A DNA stretch of 64,000 nt from Haliotis asinina (GCF_037392515.1 NC_090291.1:34619001-34683000); one strand, 5' to 3'. Shown: positions 1 through 11,545, counted from the stretch's first letter. Numbers and translations are program-made. Notes: generated by a model not told the origin, from the sequence alone.

Positions 1-1
1 C

Positions 2-2266
2 ACCACAGCTATTGCTGTCAGTGAATATAATGATCTCGACGTCATAGTTCCGTTACAAAACAGAGATATAGATGAAACTGATGTATCTGAAAGTCAAAAT
101 TGGAATGATGAAGGAAGTCACTTTGGCCCCATCACGAATGAACAATATTTGAGAAACTTGGCATTATTTTATTTGAAATTAGAAAGCAAGTATTTGCTTC
201 CAGTTTCAACAATCCAAAGCATTATTGAAGAGTTTAATTCATGGCATGAATTTAGTCAAAAGTTTGTGAAACATGCTGTCACAGAAACGTTAAGATTATG
301 TGGGACAGATAATGATGTTATTAGAAATGTTAGAGAGGAAATTCAATCAAGTGACATATTTTCTGCCTGTAACAATGGACCATTGAGATCACAAAAGTTC
401 AGATCACATTTCTACAAGAAACACTTTCCTTTCGTAGAACCTCGAGAGATATTCCTTGGATATAGCAATAAACAATTGCGGAAAACATTTCAGTATGTTT
501 CAGTAATTGAAAGTCTGTTAGCACTGTATAGATATCAGAGAGATTCTATGAACTTGTGTCAGAAGTCTGAACAGATTGATGATGAAGATGTTTTAACTAG
601 TCTTCATCAAGGATCTCTATTTAAAAACCATCCCATCTTGAGTAGTGGAGAAGCCTGCTTTGAGATCTTGCTGTACCAGGATGCTTTTGAGGTTGTTAAT
701 CCCTTGGGATCAGCAAGAAAGAAACACAAATTGATTGGCGTGTATTATACCCTTGGAAATTTTCCTGCTTATCGCCGTTCCAATATAGATCATATGCAGC
801 TCGTATTGTTATGTAGGGAGGCATATCTTAAGGAATATGGACAGGACAAGATATTTTCACCGTTAGTGAGGGATCTACATGATGTGGAAGTAAACGGTGT
901 TGAAACTGGACATGGACAAATTAAAGGGGTTTTAGTTTACATCCTAGGTGACAACCTTGGATCGCACATGATAGGTGGATTCTTGGAAAACTTTTGTGGT
1001 GAGAACTTTTGTAGATACTGTTCAGCAACAAAAACAGATATAAGAGGGTCAGTACTACCAATCAGAGGTGTAAAGAGAACAAAACACACTTATGAAGAGT
1101 CCCTTAAGGCTTTAGATGAAAATCCAGACCTTGCTCACCATAATGGCATCAAACATGAATCCGTATTCAACCAGCTAAACAGTTTCCATGTGACAAGTGG
1201 TTTGCCCCCATGTCTAGGCCATGACCTGTTCGAAGGCATTGTACCATATGATATGATGCTGATGATTGATTACTTTGTAAGGAACGTGAAATGGTTCACT
1301 TATGAACACCTAAATACACGGATTTCAGAATTTTCTTATGTGGAGTGTGATGCTCTTGACAAGCCAAGTCTTGTCAAGGCAAAATCTGATAAATTGTCAG
1401 GTCATGCTATTCAGAATTGGGTTTTTGTGAGAACCTTTCCCCTACTAATAGGGAATTGTGTGGCTGATGCTGAAAATGATGTTTGGCAACTGTTTCTGTT
1501 ACTGAAAACAGTTACTGAAATTATTTGCAGTCACAGACTCAACGTTTCAAAAATAGCTACTTTGAACTCTATCATTGAAGAGTATCTCTATTATAGGAAA
1601 ACCCTCTTTCCTAATCAAGAGCTCAGACCAAAACATCATTTTCTTTATCATTACCCTGAGCTAATCGCGTCCAATGGTCCCCTGATCCAGTTGTGGACCC
1701 TTCGTTTTGAAAGCAAACACTCATACTTCAAGAAATGTGCTAGAAAGCTTCAAAACTATAAAAGTTTGGCCAAAACACTCGCACAGAAACATCAACTCCT
1801 ACAAGCATATTACATGACTGGAAATTTGTTTCAGAGTGAACTACAAGCTGATCATAGCTCACCATTTTCACCTAGTATCTATAGCCAGTCAGTCTTGAAG
1901 GCAGTTTCAAAATATGATGTTAACGAAACCAATACGGTTTCATCATTACAACTCGTATACAGAGGTGTACAGTACAAAGTTGGCAATTATTTAGTAGTTG
2001 AAGAGAATGACAAAGGTTTGATGCTTGGTAAAGTTGAGATCATTCTACTTAGAGCAAAAACAGTCCTCATTGTATTTAAGTCTATTCAGTCCATACCCGT
2101 GCCAACAATGGGTTTACATGGCTTTGAAAATGAAAATGAATGCAAAGAGCTGAACTGTTTGCCAGTTTCAGACTTTGCAGATATCTGGCCATTGTCTGTG
2201 TACTTTTATTCAGGCAGTTTCTATTTCTCTTTGAAGGGCACAGTGCTACGCGGACACAATGGCTAG
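2..2266 (+). CDS. Transposase-like protein, 3' part (RNase H-fold, Tnp2/CACTA-like), open at window edge
   Basis: A single uninterrupted frame runs from the window edge to a TAG at 2264-2266. No ATG can be assigned because the frame is still open at base 2, so the N-terminus lies outside. Counting from the codon at 149, visible marks are a GDN acid near residue 268, a cysteine cluster CGENFCRYC near 285-292, a GHDLFEGI motif near 356-363, and a late KPKHHFLYHYPELI...RFESKHSYFK block with its Glu near 520. This spacing of two early acids and a late Glu after a helical insertion resembles the RNase H-fold transposases of Tnp2/EnSpm type. That assignment is by pattern only. The protein could be a live transposase or a domesticated one; the lack of stops over 2.2 kb suggests selection or recent arrival. 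Its last 8 bases overlap the start of the SAM-domain gene. Confidence 0.6.
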   Translation, partial: TTAIAVSEYNDLDVIVPLQNRDIDETDVSESQNWNDEGSHFGPITNEQYLRNLALFYLKLESKYLLPVSTIQSIIEEFNSWHEFSQKFVKHAVTETLRLCGTDNDVIRNVREEIQSSDIFSACNNGPLRSQKFRSHFYKKHFPFVEPREIFLGYSNKQLRKTFQYVSVIESLLALYRYQRDSMNLCQKSEQIDDEDVLTSLHQGSLFKNHPILSSGEACFEILLYQDAFEVVNPLGSARKKHKLIGVYYTLGNFPAYRRSNIDHMQLVLLCREAYLKEYGQDKIFSPLVRDLHDVEVNGVETGHGQIKGVLVYILGDNLGSHMIGGFLENFCGENFCRYCSATKTDIRGSVLPIRGVKRTKHTYEESLKALDENPDLAHHNGIKHESVFNQLNSFHVTSGLPPCLGHDLFEGIVPYDMMLMIDYFVRNVKWFTYEHLNTRISEFSYVECDALDKPSLVKAKSDKLSGHAIQNWVFVRTFPLLIGNCVADAENDVWQLFLLLKTVTEIICSHRLNVSKIATLNSIIEEYLYYRKTLFPNQELRPKHHFLYHYPELIASNGPLIQLWTLRFESKHSYFKKCARKLQNYKSLAKTLAQKHQLLQAYYMTGNLFQSELQADHSSPFSPSIYSQSVLKAVSKYDVNETNTVSSLQLVYRGVQYKVGNYLVVEENDKGLMLGKVEIILLRAKTVLIVFKSIQSIPVPTMGLHGFENENECKELNCLPVSDFADIWPLSVYFYSGSFYFSLKGTVLRGHNG

Positions 2267-5112
2267 TACATCTGATGATTCTAACCACACAGATTGCGCT
2301 GATAAGTGTTTAAAGGACTACATTATGAGGATATTTGTAAACCTGGAGACTGCAGAACATGTTGTTGAGAAACTAAAGTTGATTGGGGTAGAGTCTGTGC
2401 AGGATTTATCTTTGGTCCAAGAGAAAGACTTAACTGAAGGCCAAAACCACCTCAAAACAATAGTAGCCAGGAAATTATTGAAGCATGCGTGTCAGCTGAA
2501 ACTGCCTTTATTAACCTCTGCAGGTAAGACGTTTCATAATGCCTTGTAAGAATCTAATCATTGTGAAATAATTGCTTTATAGAAATATGGCATGTTGAAT
2601 AACTGCAGTTGTACATGATTTGTCATAACTTTCAGAAGGGGAATATGATATCATGCAGATGTATCCTAACAATTAGATTCTAAAGTAAAACTGATACGAT
2701 TAATGATAACATAATAAACAGTGAGATTTCTTCTCTTCATTATTATGTATTTCAGAAACTGAAAGTGACCTAAGTGATTGCTCAACACCTAGTACCAGCA
2801 GTACGTTCTCACCACCTCCACCGCCACCTATTGTGTTTGAAGGTAGAAATAGAGACCCTAACTGGCCACTCAAACTTGACCTAAATTGGAGTTCTATGAC
2901 AAGGGATGTCATGAAGCCTCTAGAATCGAAACAGCGCCTCGTACCTACACTGAAAAGGAAATTGGTTAGACATTTAATGGATATGGTCAGATCTGTGACT
3001 GTGCAAGCCACAAAAAGACAGTTGTCTATCATTGCACAAAGAGCCGTGGCCAAATATCCAGATTCTCTTGAGGACAGGATAGATGACGATGTTGTGGGTT
3101 CGGGGTATGAATCTTTGTTGAATAGGTTAATCTCGCGAAATGACAATCTCAATCGAGGAATCTCTGTTGATAAACTCTGTTTAACTAAACATAATTTGAA
3201 AAGACGGCAAGCTGATACTGACTCATCTGATGCCGACAGAAGCAGAAACTCGGGCATTTCTGCACCAAGAAGTGATTCCTATGGCTGTATAAACTGGGAG
3301 CCACATGTTGAAGAGGAGGATGAACTCAAAATAAAACATGTTCAGGCAGAACTTTTGAAACTTAATGAGGGTGATCCAAAAGAAGTCGATGCAGAAGTCA
3401 TTGCAAAGGGGATGGAAACTGTATATCCCCTCCTCAGGAGCGTGATCAACAATGGCGCAAGCATGGCAAACATAAAAGCTGAGTGGCCATTTCTATTTCA
3501 CACTGTAGGAATGCTGAATCACTTTGAAAAACTTGTTGGAATAAACATGAAGGATGCACTGGCCAATTCATACAGGATTAAAGCTCCGAGAATGAACAGA
3601 TTTTTCAGAAATAAACTGCCACACAAGTCTTCGCATATATTTGAAGAAGCAATCAGACAGAGTCAAAATGACAATGTCAAAGCGTGGCTGGTGGCTGTGT
3701 TATTGTGCATTATGGAGTACATGGGCGAGAAACAGGAATCCCTGTTTCTAGTGGCTGATGTAAGTGAAACAAAAGCATTTACTTTTTTGTACCGGGTTGG
3801 CACAAGTGTTCATACCCAGCTAGTTCATGTTTTTTCCCAGTCAGTAGTTTACGGAGAACAACAAAATTGTTAGGGAAGACGAGTTACTCCATGTCACTTC
3901 ATTGCCCCTTGAAATTCACGCTTCATTCCTGGATTGCCAAAATATCTGTAATGTCCTGTGACCCTGTCATTGGAAAATATATGTCTGTGATATCATAGCT
4001 TTGACAGGTTAATGTGTCTTTACTGGCCTTATATGCAAAATGTCTATTGTAGGTCACAGTCCCCGACATATTCAAACAGTACACTATCAAATCCATAACT
4101 GTAATCTGTCTTTTTGTAGGAATGACATGATTCAGTTATGTCTACATTCCTGATTTTTAAATTTACAGGTAACCTCAACACCAGAGTTTATTGAAGCAAT
4201 GGACACTCCTGAGAACCCCATGATGATCGTCCATGGTGTGTACTTTGGTGTCAGTAACAATCTGTCAGATTACCACTACTGTGTACTAAGGATTTACAGA
4301 AAGAAGGTCACATTGCTAGATCTATATAAAATATATATATCATCTTGCTTGTTGATATCATTTGCATCTTTTTCAGGTGACTCAGTTTTAGCTGGCCAGC
4401 ACTACACTGTGATGTGTGACCATTTGGTAATCAGCCCAAGACTTAACAGCTTCATTGATGCATTTGCTATGCTCTTCGCTGCTTTCTATGTGTTTAACAT
4501 TGAATATCAGACTGGGTCTGCTGCCACACTTGAGTTCATACAGAGGTAAATTAAACGTGTATCTTAAACAGACTCTTGAATTCAGCAACCAGCTAGAGAC
4601 GGATAAAACTATATGGAATCCGGTTAAAGAGACTCACGCAAGAGCAATAGTTCTGCATATTCACCTTTTACGTAAATTGTGGTTCAGAGCAATGCCCCTC
4701 AGAAGCCTCTGTTCTACTTACCAGGGACTTCAAGCTTAGATTCACTGATAACAGATGTTACCCTTGTCCTGTCTGCTTGTTAAAGGTATATGTGACCAAT
4801 ATCTCATTGGCCCAACCCTCCAGTATCAAGATAAATGGCTGTAGGATAAATGAACGGCTTCTGAAAATTGCAGACTTTCTGTTTTTTCCGAAAACTGTAA
4901 ATGTAGTTTACTTAGTCCTATGTATCTATTGTGAATAGCTTTGATAACGCAGAAACAATGACGTCACTGCTTTCATTTCCAGATGCTTCGTTCGCATTAA
5001 TCCAGACAAGGGATCAAAAGGTTGCAAGGGAAAAAGAAAAAAGACAGTTATGAGTGCGAAAGTTCTCAAACTCATCAACGAACTTGCCGATTTTGAATGG
5101 ATCGAGGCATGA
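2259..5112 (+). CDS. SAM-domain protein, SAMD3-like, five exons, 544 aa
   Basis: Five exons join in frame: 2259-2523, 2756-3759, 4169-4235, 4377-4545 and 4983-5112 (1,635 nt including TGA). All introns are GT-AG, with donors GTAAGA, GTAAGT, GTGTGT and GTAAAT. The ATG at 2259 has A at -3 and G at +4, a strong start context. Residues about 8-78 form a SAM domain (a helical protein-interaction module). A Ser/Thr-rich linker and six prolines (about 108-113) follow, then the large conserved region of invertebrate SAMD3-like proteins, with GYESLLNRLISRNDNLNR, EAMDTPENP and ending FVRINPDKG, a basic KGKRKK stretch and EWIEA. The biochemical role of this region is unknown to me. The gene starts inside the last codons of the upstream transposase frame and is followed by a 99-bp tandem array. 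Large lineage expansions of the family would fit a mobile accessory gene, but that is inference. Confidence 0.8.
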
Positions 5113-5129
5113 GAGGGCAAAGTCTAGCA

Positions 5130-6705
5130 GTTGCAATACTAAGTAATGATTGGTTTGCATTAATGAAAGCCAAACATGTTTTTTCCAGGAGTTTTTTAGA
5201 TATTGTTTGAATTAAGTTCATTGAGTTAATTGCTGGAAGAGAAATGCATAATTTCAAGTTTAATGATAGTCAAACATGTCTTTCCAGAAGCGGTTTAGAT
5301 ATTGTTTGAATTGAAGTTATTGAGTTAATTGATGGAAGAGAAATGCATAATTTCATGTTCAGTGATAGCCAAACATGTCTTTCCAGAGGTTGTTTAGATA
5401 TTGTTTGAATTGAGGTCACTGAGTAATTTGTTGGAAGAGAAGTACTTAATTTCGTTTTCAATGATAGTAAAACGTGTTTTTTCCAGAAGTTGTTTAGATA
5501 TTGTTTAAATTGAGTTCACTGAGTTAATTGCTGGAAGAGAAATGCATAATTTCAAGTTCCATGATAGCCAAACATGTCTTTCCCGAAGCGGTTTAGATAT
5601 TGTTTGAATTGAAGTTACTGAGTTAATTGCTGGAATAGAAATGCATAATTCCGTGTCTATTGATAGCCAAACATGTCTTTCTAGGAGATGTTTAGATATT
5701 GTTTGAATTGTGTTCATTGAGTTAACTGCTGGAAGAGAAATGCATAATTTCAAGTTTAATGATAGTCAAACATGTCTTTCCAGAAGCGGTTTAGATATTG
5801 TTTGAATTGAAGTTATTGAGTTAATTGATGGAAGAGAAATGCATAATTTCATGTTCAGTGATAGCCAAACATGTCTTTCCAGAGGTTGTTTAGATATTGT
5901 TTGAATTGAGGTCACTGAGTAATTTGTTGGAAGAGAAGTACTTAATTTCGTTTTCAATGATAGTAAAACGTGTTTTTTCCAGAAGTTGTTTAGATATTGT
6001 TTAAATTGAGTTCACTGAGTTAATTGCTGGAAGAGAAATGCATAATTTCATGTTCAGTGATAGCCAAACATGTCTTTCCAGAGGTTGTTTAGATATTGTT
6101 TGAATTGAGGTCACTGAGTAATTTGTTGGAAGAGAAGTACTTAATTTCGTTTTCAATGATAGTAAAACGTGTTTTTTCCAGAAGTTGTTTAGATATTGTT
6201 TAAATTAAGTTCACTGAGTTAATTGCTAGAAGAGAAATGCATAATTTCAAATTCAATAATAGTCAAACATGTCTTTCAGAAGTGTTTTACATATTGTTTG
6301 AATTGAGGTTATTGAGTTAATTGCCGGAGGAGAAATGCATAATTTCATGTTCAGTGATAGCCAAACATGTCTTTCCAGAAGTGGTTTACATATTGTTTGA
6401 ATTGCATTCATTGAGTTAATTGCTGGAAGAGAAATGCATAATTTCAAATTCAATGATAGCCAAACATGTCTTTCCAGAAGTGTTTTACATATTGTTTGAA
6501 TTGAAGTTATTGAGTTAACTGCTGGAAGAGAAATGCATAATTTCAAATTTAATGATAGCCAAACATGTCTTTCTAGATGTTTAGATATTGTTTGAATTGT
6601 GTTCATTGAGTTAATTGCTGGAAGAGAAATGCATAATTTCGTGTTCAGTGATCGCCAAATATGTTTTTTTTCCCAGAAGTTGTTTAGATATTGTTTGTTT
6701 TCAGT
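5130..6705. repeat. Tandem array of about 99-bp units, some 16 copies, with higher-order structure
   Basis: Units of 98-100 bp each carry CCAAACATGTCTTTCCAG, then TTAGATATTGTTTGAATTGA, then GGAAGAGAAATGCATAATTTC. The same multi-unit block recurs 496 bp apart (5270-5461 matches 5766-5957 by its translation), and part of it appears again near 6050-6180, so variants are organised in a higher-order pattern. Because 99 is 3 x 33, the minus strand keeps open frames with a 33-residue repeating peptide. I treat these as by-products. The array starts right after the stop codon of the SAM-domain gene. Confidence 0.9.
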
Positions 6706-6962
6706 TAATACATTATCAGGTTGATTTTGCTGATGCTATACTGGCAATATGTTTTTTTTTCTTTTCCACTTTACCTATATCGGCAATGAGCTGTTGCAAT
6801 CTTTCATCAAATGAAAGCATATGAATGGGCCATTTTCCAATAATATCGTTTTATATTTGACTAATGTCAAACAACATAAATCCCAAAGATGTTATTTTCA
6901 GCTGTTGATCATTGTGATATGGTGTCACTTACAATGCTTGGACTCAGATTTATTTCTTCTTT

Positions 6963-6968
6963 TAATAA
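6963..6968 (+). promoter_or_regulatory. Possible poly(A) signal AATAAA downstream of the SAM-domain gene
   Basis: AATAAA is seen here, followed by a T-rich stretch at about 6994-7001. It would place the 99-bp array inside the 3' UTR, which is long but possible. Chance occurrence is quite likely in AT-rich DNA. Confidence 0.25.
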
Positions 6969-7189
6969 ATGTTCTTCAAACTTCGTTTGAGTCTTTTTTT
7001 ATTGACATGGATATATATTAGAGCATCCTATCGCAGAGGTTAGATGACATTAGGTTGCAGTTGGTTGAGTTAGTTCACCGTTCAAACCCTGATAGTAAAG
7101 TCTAAAGTTAAGTAGAAATACAGGAATGTGCACAGCACATTGTATGGTAAGTCCTACCTTAGTTTACTGTTATATTATATCTTAAATGC

Positions 7190-7454
7190 TATTACAGAAT
7201 GCTGTTATTTTTACGGTATACCGTGTTTTTTACGGTAAAAGTTTGGCAGCCCAGCTGCCAGTAGTTTACCGTAAAATACAGGAAATGTTTACAGTGACAC
7301 TGTAATTCTTACGGTAGTGTACTGTAAAAATTTACGGTAAATACTATTACAAATTGCTGTTATTTTTACGGTATACCGTGTTATTTACGGTAAAAGTTTG
7401 GCAGCCTAGCTGCCAGTAGTTTACCGTAAATAATTACAGGAAAGTTTTACAGTG
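7190..7454. repeat. Two direct copies of a TTACGGTAA-type foldback sequence
   Basis: Copies at about 7190-7295 and 7345-7454 share ACGGTATACCGTG and a hairpin whose arms are TTTACGGTAAA...TGGCAGC and GCTGCCA...TTTACCGTAAA. Each copy ends TTTACAGTG. Between them lies more TTACGGTA-like sequence in both orientations. This looks like a short foldback or MITE-like element that has been duplicated. Confidence 0.7.
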
Positions 7455-7671
7455 TACCAGTTGAGTGTGGTTGCAAGTATACTCACTAAAGTGTGTACAT
7501 CAACTGATGTGATAACATCTGTTGTAAATACAGATGAATACTTGATCACACATCAAGACCGTGCTATATATATATTATGACTACATTTTGATAAAATATA
7601 ATAAAACATAAAACACATATGCAAGTTTGCATTTTCTTGCTTGAATTTGATCTAAGGCCCTTTTGAATTAA

Positions 7672-9670
7672 AGGGGCACTGATGCGGAGCGAATAATGTT
7701 TCTCGCCAACGGTCTAATTACGAAACCAAACCGCAATTTGGTCAGCGCCCGCTCCTTCGACCGTGACGGACAAAGGAACTGGGCTCCTGTCCATATTAGT
7801 AGAATTTCTTCACCTAAACAGTCAGGAGGCCGGATGCCCATCATATGCCATTTGTTTAAAAATATCCATGGTATTCCTTGTCCGATCGTAACCAAATATC
7901 GCAGCAGTGTAGTACTTTTCGGATGCTTGGATGGTATAGTTACTGATCCAATTTGATCCTATTTCTGCGTTTTTAACCTCGATATTTAATCATGTCACAT
8001 GAAAATATGATGTCTACAGGCACGTAGCAAGCCATTTGTTTCAGTACGGAAGGTTGCAAAGCTTTATATTTAGGTAGTTTTGGGTGTTGGTTGAGCTGTG
8101 ATAGCAAATATCACACGTAAATTTTGGTAGCTATGGTAGCTACAATGGTTTCTTATTTATGATAGTAAAAACACACAGTTGATTTATTTGAATTCGTAAA
8201 CAAAAAACGATGACTTTGCCTTTGGTAGAAAAATCTGAAAATTTTCTTACGTAAAAAAACCCTTATTTCACCTATTTACCCAAGTACACAGCAAATGCTA
8301 GTGTGTATTCCTTTTGTAACGAAATTCCGTTGGTATCCTCAAAACAGTTTCGGCCCATAAGTGTTTTCAGGCTGCATGCGACACAGAGATTACATCTTCC
8401 TTGCTGTAACTCGCGCGTGATGGTGTAAACCTACACGTGTTATTTGTCATCATTCCCTGGATGGTCAATTAATGATGTTTTAACAGGTATAATTAGTAGT
8501 AACACCACTTCGGTTACTCAACAAAGGTTCCCATTTGGCATTTCTCCTGTCTGGAGTAAATACTCAACATTATAAATTAAGGTCTGTAATGGCAAATGTA
8601 TTGTGTGTTATGTAATATGTGCATGTAAGTGATGCAAGAGGGTTTATCAGCTGAGTTCGATCAAAGGATTAACCGATAACACACTGATTGATTAATTACT
8701 TTTATCTTCTAGCGAATTTGTCGAAAGGCAGTGTGTGTAGATGACAACACCCTGTCGTAAAGTGCGAGTGCAAAAACAACATCCTCCCTTCAAAGAATTA
8801 ACCACCCTTGCGTTGATTGATTGATTGTTCATTATTGGTTAACTAAATTGCTTAGAAGAGTGGACATCATACAATTAGTTGCCAGGTGTGCTATCTTGGG
8901 AGACCAATGAGAGGTTTATCTGGTTTTCACCAACGAAAGACCTGAAACGATGTGTTACTTTTTCGAAAAATGAGACAGTTGTAAGACACGCGACACAGAG
9001 CAGGATTATTTACCAGCTGCAGATGAATGGAATACGATTTCTTTTACGTGGATATTGATGGATACACTCCTGAACAAGGTATAGTAGCCTGACATTGTTG
9101 CTATAAAATTAGTCTGTTTTACATTCATTATTTGCATTTTGTTTTAATTTATTTGTTGTAGCATTCAGCAGAATCTGTATGACAGAAAACACACACTAGA
9201 TCGTGTATGTGTGTGAAATAGGATCCACATTGGCAATCTATACACTGTATAAATGTTGCTGTTATGTTAGAAATTTACTATGAGTATAAGCAGATCGTGT
9301 GTTCTTTTATTAATTTTCAGAATCATACAAATATGACAATAAACTAATTAGGGTTATGAGGCAAAATATAGAGACGTACATTGGCTTCGTTATTTTTCCG
9401 TCCTAATAGTTTTTTACTATTTCTACCACTGGCAGATGATTAACCTTCAAAGTGTTTCATTTGTTTTCATAATACATTTGTAATGAAGTAAAAAATTACT
9501 TCACCTCAGTTGATCTGTCTATAATTAAACTATCAGCTGCGCCTACGGACTGCGCAGCAGAGGTCACGAACCAGTCACGAATTCTGGGATATCATCCGGG
9601 TACTCACGGGAGAAAAACAATAACAAAAGTTTACACCAGTCCACGGAAATTGCTCCGCATCAGTGCCCCT
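7672..9670. mobile_element. Non-autonomous 2.0-kb DNA transposon with 19-bp TIRs and TTAA flanks (piggyBac-like)
   Basis: The left end begins AGGGGCACTGATGCGGAGC and the right end is its exact reverse complement. Both ends are flanked by TTAA (7668-7671 and 9671-9674), the target used by piggyBac-type elements. The interior has no long frame. An 86-residue frame at 7696-7956 close to the left end has no domain I recognise. Family assignment rests on the TTAA and TIR only. The terminal bases differ from the CCC start usual in piggyBac, so another TTAA-using family is possible. Confidence 0.75.
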
Positions 9671-9675
9671 TTAAA

Positions 9676-9770
9676 CCTTTGACCCTTTTGACTTTCCTTT
9701 GTCCTTTTCGGCTTTACTTTCTTTGGCCCCTTTGACTTTTCCTTAATTGGCTCTTTTGACTTTTTCAGTT
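9676..9770. repeat. Degenerate short tandem repeat of CCTTTTGACTTT type
   Basis: A pyrimidine-rich stretch of repeated words such as CCCTTTTGACTTTCC and CCCCTTTGACTTTTCC lies directly next to the right end of the 2.0-kb element. No gene is visible. Confidence 0.6.
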
Positions 9771-9864
9771 TTGACTACAACCCGTACACAACCAGCAGAA
9801 ATCTGGAGGATCAGCCATCTGCCTCGTCTCCCTGGCAACATCTGCTCTGTGGACCAATCATGTC

Positions 9865-10135
9865 ACGTTTAGTATTCAATATTCATAGTATACGTGTTGC
9901 TGCACGCGGTACGATATACTGTACAAGCACACGGTGATGCAATTTATTGATATCGGTCTACGTTAATTACCAGGAAGGAAGGATATTTTACCGGCAACAT
10001 CTCAGTAGACCAGTACCCTCAGTACTGAGTACTCATGGCATACGCGTTGTTGGATGAACGCGGTACGATAAACTATACATGCATCCGGTCATACAGTTCA
10101 TAGATGTCGATGTATGTCATCAGGAAGGAAGTAGA
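9865..10135. repeat. Two diverged tandem copies of an approximately 150-bp unit
   Basis: Words such as CGCGGTACGATA, ATACGCGTTG/ATACGTGTTG and ATCAGGAAGGAAG or ACCAGGAAGGAAG recur in the same order in the two halves (about 9865-9985 and 10020-10135). A weaker echo with TTCAATATTCAT occurs at about 10445. No function is apparent. Confidence 0.55.
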
Positions 10136-10739
10136 TGGCTGATAAACTGACAAAAGCTGCACTAGACTTTGATACATCAGAATAGGAAAGGACAATATTT
10201 TCACTTCCTGCAGAATTACGCTCCGTCAGTATGAATCCATGCGCACAGAAGATAACAACACAGATTAATTCCAAATTACTTTCGTATGAAGAAAACAATA
10301 TAAAAACTGACGATCTTTTGAGATACGTTTGACTATCCCCTTGGGGCAATTTGACCAAAATCCATTAACGATTTGACCGGATTTGTTGGGGAGATTTGTT
10401 ATAGCTGGGGCAATTCGACTGGTACCCGTTTATGTTTAGTGCATGTTCAATATTCATGGAGTGAATGGTACGATGCAGCCTACTTTAACACACCATCCAG
10501 GTTAGAGTGTACTTTGCATTGTGTTATGATAAACACCCTGGTGTCGACTTGTTCCAATAGATTCATTTGTTCGTAATATTTGTTCGAATATTCGCAATAT
10601 TCGGGCTATGCTACTCGATCCCGATCCGCAAAGCGCTCGTAACGTTACGGCCTGTCGTAACGCTGTAGTTCATCAAAGACTTGCGAATATCGTAGCGCTA
10701 CGAACGGTTCGTGGTTCGGCATGGGAGCTACGACCACCT

Positions 10740-10890
10740 TAGTGAGTGAGTGAGCTTTGTTTTACGCCACACTCAGCAATATTCCAGCTATATGGAAGAA
10801 GTCTGTTTTCTAATAATCGAGTCTGGACAATCCAGTGTTCAAAAGACATGAGCATTGATCTATAAAGTGTGAATGATGCATGCAGTTACC
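10740..10890 (-). mobile_element. SINE-like repeat, family B, minus orientation, partial
   Basis: It begins AGTGAGTGAGTGAG, then TTTTACGCCACACTCAGC, AATATTCCAGCTATATGG, AATCGAGTCTGG and CAATCCAGTG, the reverse-complement order of family B seen more fully at 15013-15232. Immediately upstream (10600-10735) are short palindromes CGTAACGTTACG and CGTAGCGCTACG that may belong to another small element. Confidence 0.75.
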
Positions 10891-11419
10891 TCCCCACCTT
10901 TAGAGATTACACCCTAAGTCAGATCCTCAGAGATGCGCGTGTTTGAGGAACTCCATGTCCAGTGTTGGACGTTACCCATCTCCAACTGGTCAACGCTTGA
11001 CTTAACCATATCTTGAAGGCTTTTTCAATAACTGATGTTTCTGTTGATCTTTAAAACAATTCTATCAATCTGGTGGATGTTGCACTAGACTACATGAATG
11101 AAAACTGTATCAAACTGTTTTTATGACATGATTGTCATTTGAATTATGTTTTGATAACCTACACAGAAGCCAGTGTCATTTTTCAACCAGTCAACATTTG
11201 CATGAGAATTGTTTCAACTGGTTGGTTGACAATCGTTCTCCTTGATTAGGCACAGCATAACCGCATTTGAACGACGCAGCTATTAAGGGCCTCATATCCT
11301 TTTATGCATCTGATACAATTGGAATTTTGCCACTTATTCATACATGTATATGTTGATATTTTCTGTCAACAGATTTATCTAAACAGCCTTATTACAAAAT
11401 ACTATTTAGAAGGGCATAG

Positions 11420-11545
11420 TAAAGAAGGTCACGCGAAGGTGTCCAGGTTCGATTCCCTACATGGGTACATAGTGTGGAACCCATTCCTTGTAGCTGGTGT
11501 CCACCATAACATGTCTGAATTATTGTCCAGCTCAGTGTGAAACTA
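11420..11545 (+). mobile_element. tRNA-derived SINE, family A, degraded
   Basis: A box B-like GGTTCGATTCC near 11447 is followed by CACATGGGTAC-like and GGTGTCC words in the family A order. The A-box part is badly decayed and the 3' tail is diverged. Confidence 0.55.

Noticed and set aside
4199..4549. A separate 116-residue gene ending at the TAA at 4547-4549
   Set aside because: The region contains two exons of the SAM-domain gene. Splicing at 4545 to 4983 continues the conserved protein (FIQR|CFVRINPD) and the TAA lies in the intron.
5270..6606. Minus-strand frames in the 99-bp array as a repeat-protein gene
   Set aside because: The frames break between blocks, and the openness follows from a unit length divisible by three. 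Kept only as an observation.
7696..7956. 86-codon frame near the left end of the 2.0-kb TTAA element
   Set aside because: No domain recognised and a minus-strand frame of similar length overlaps it. Too little to call a gene.
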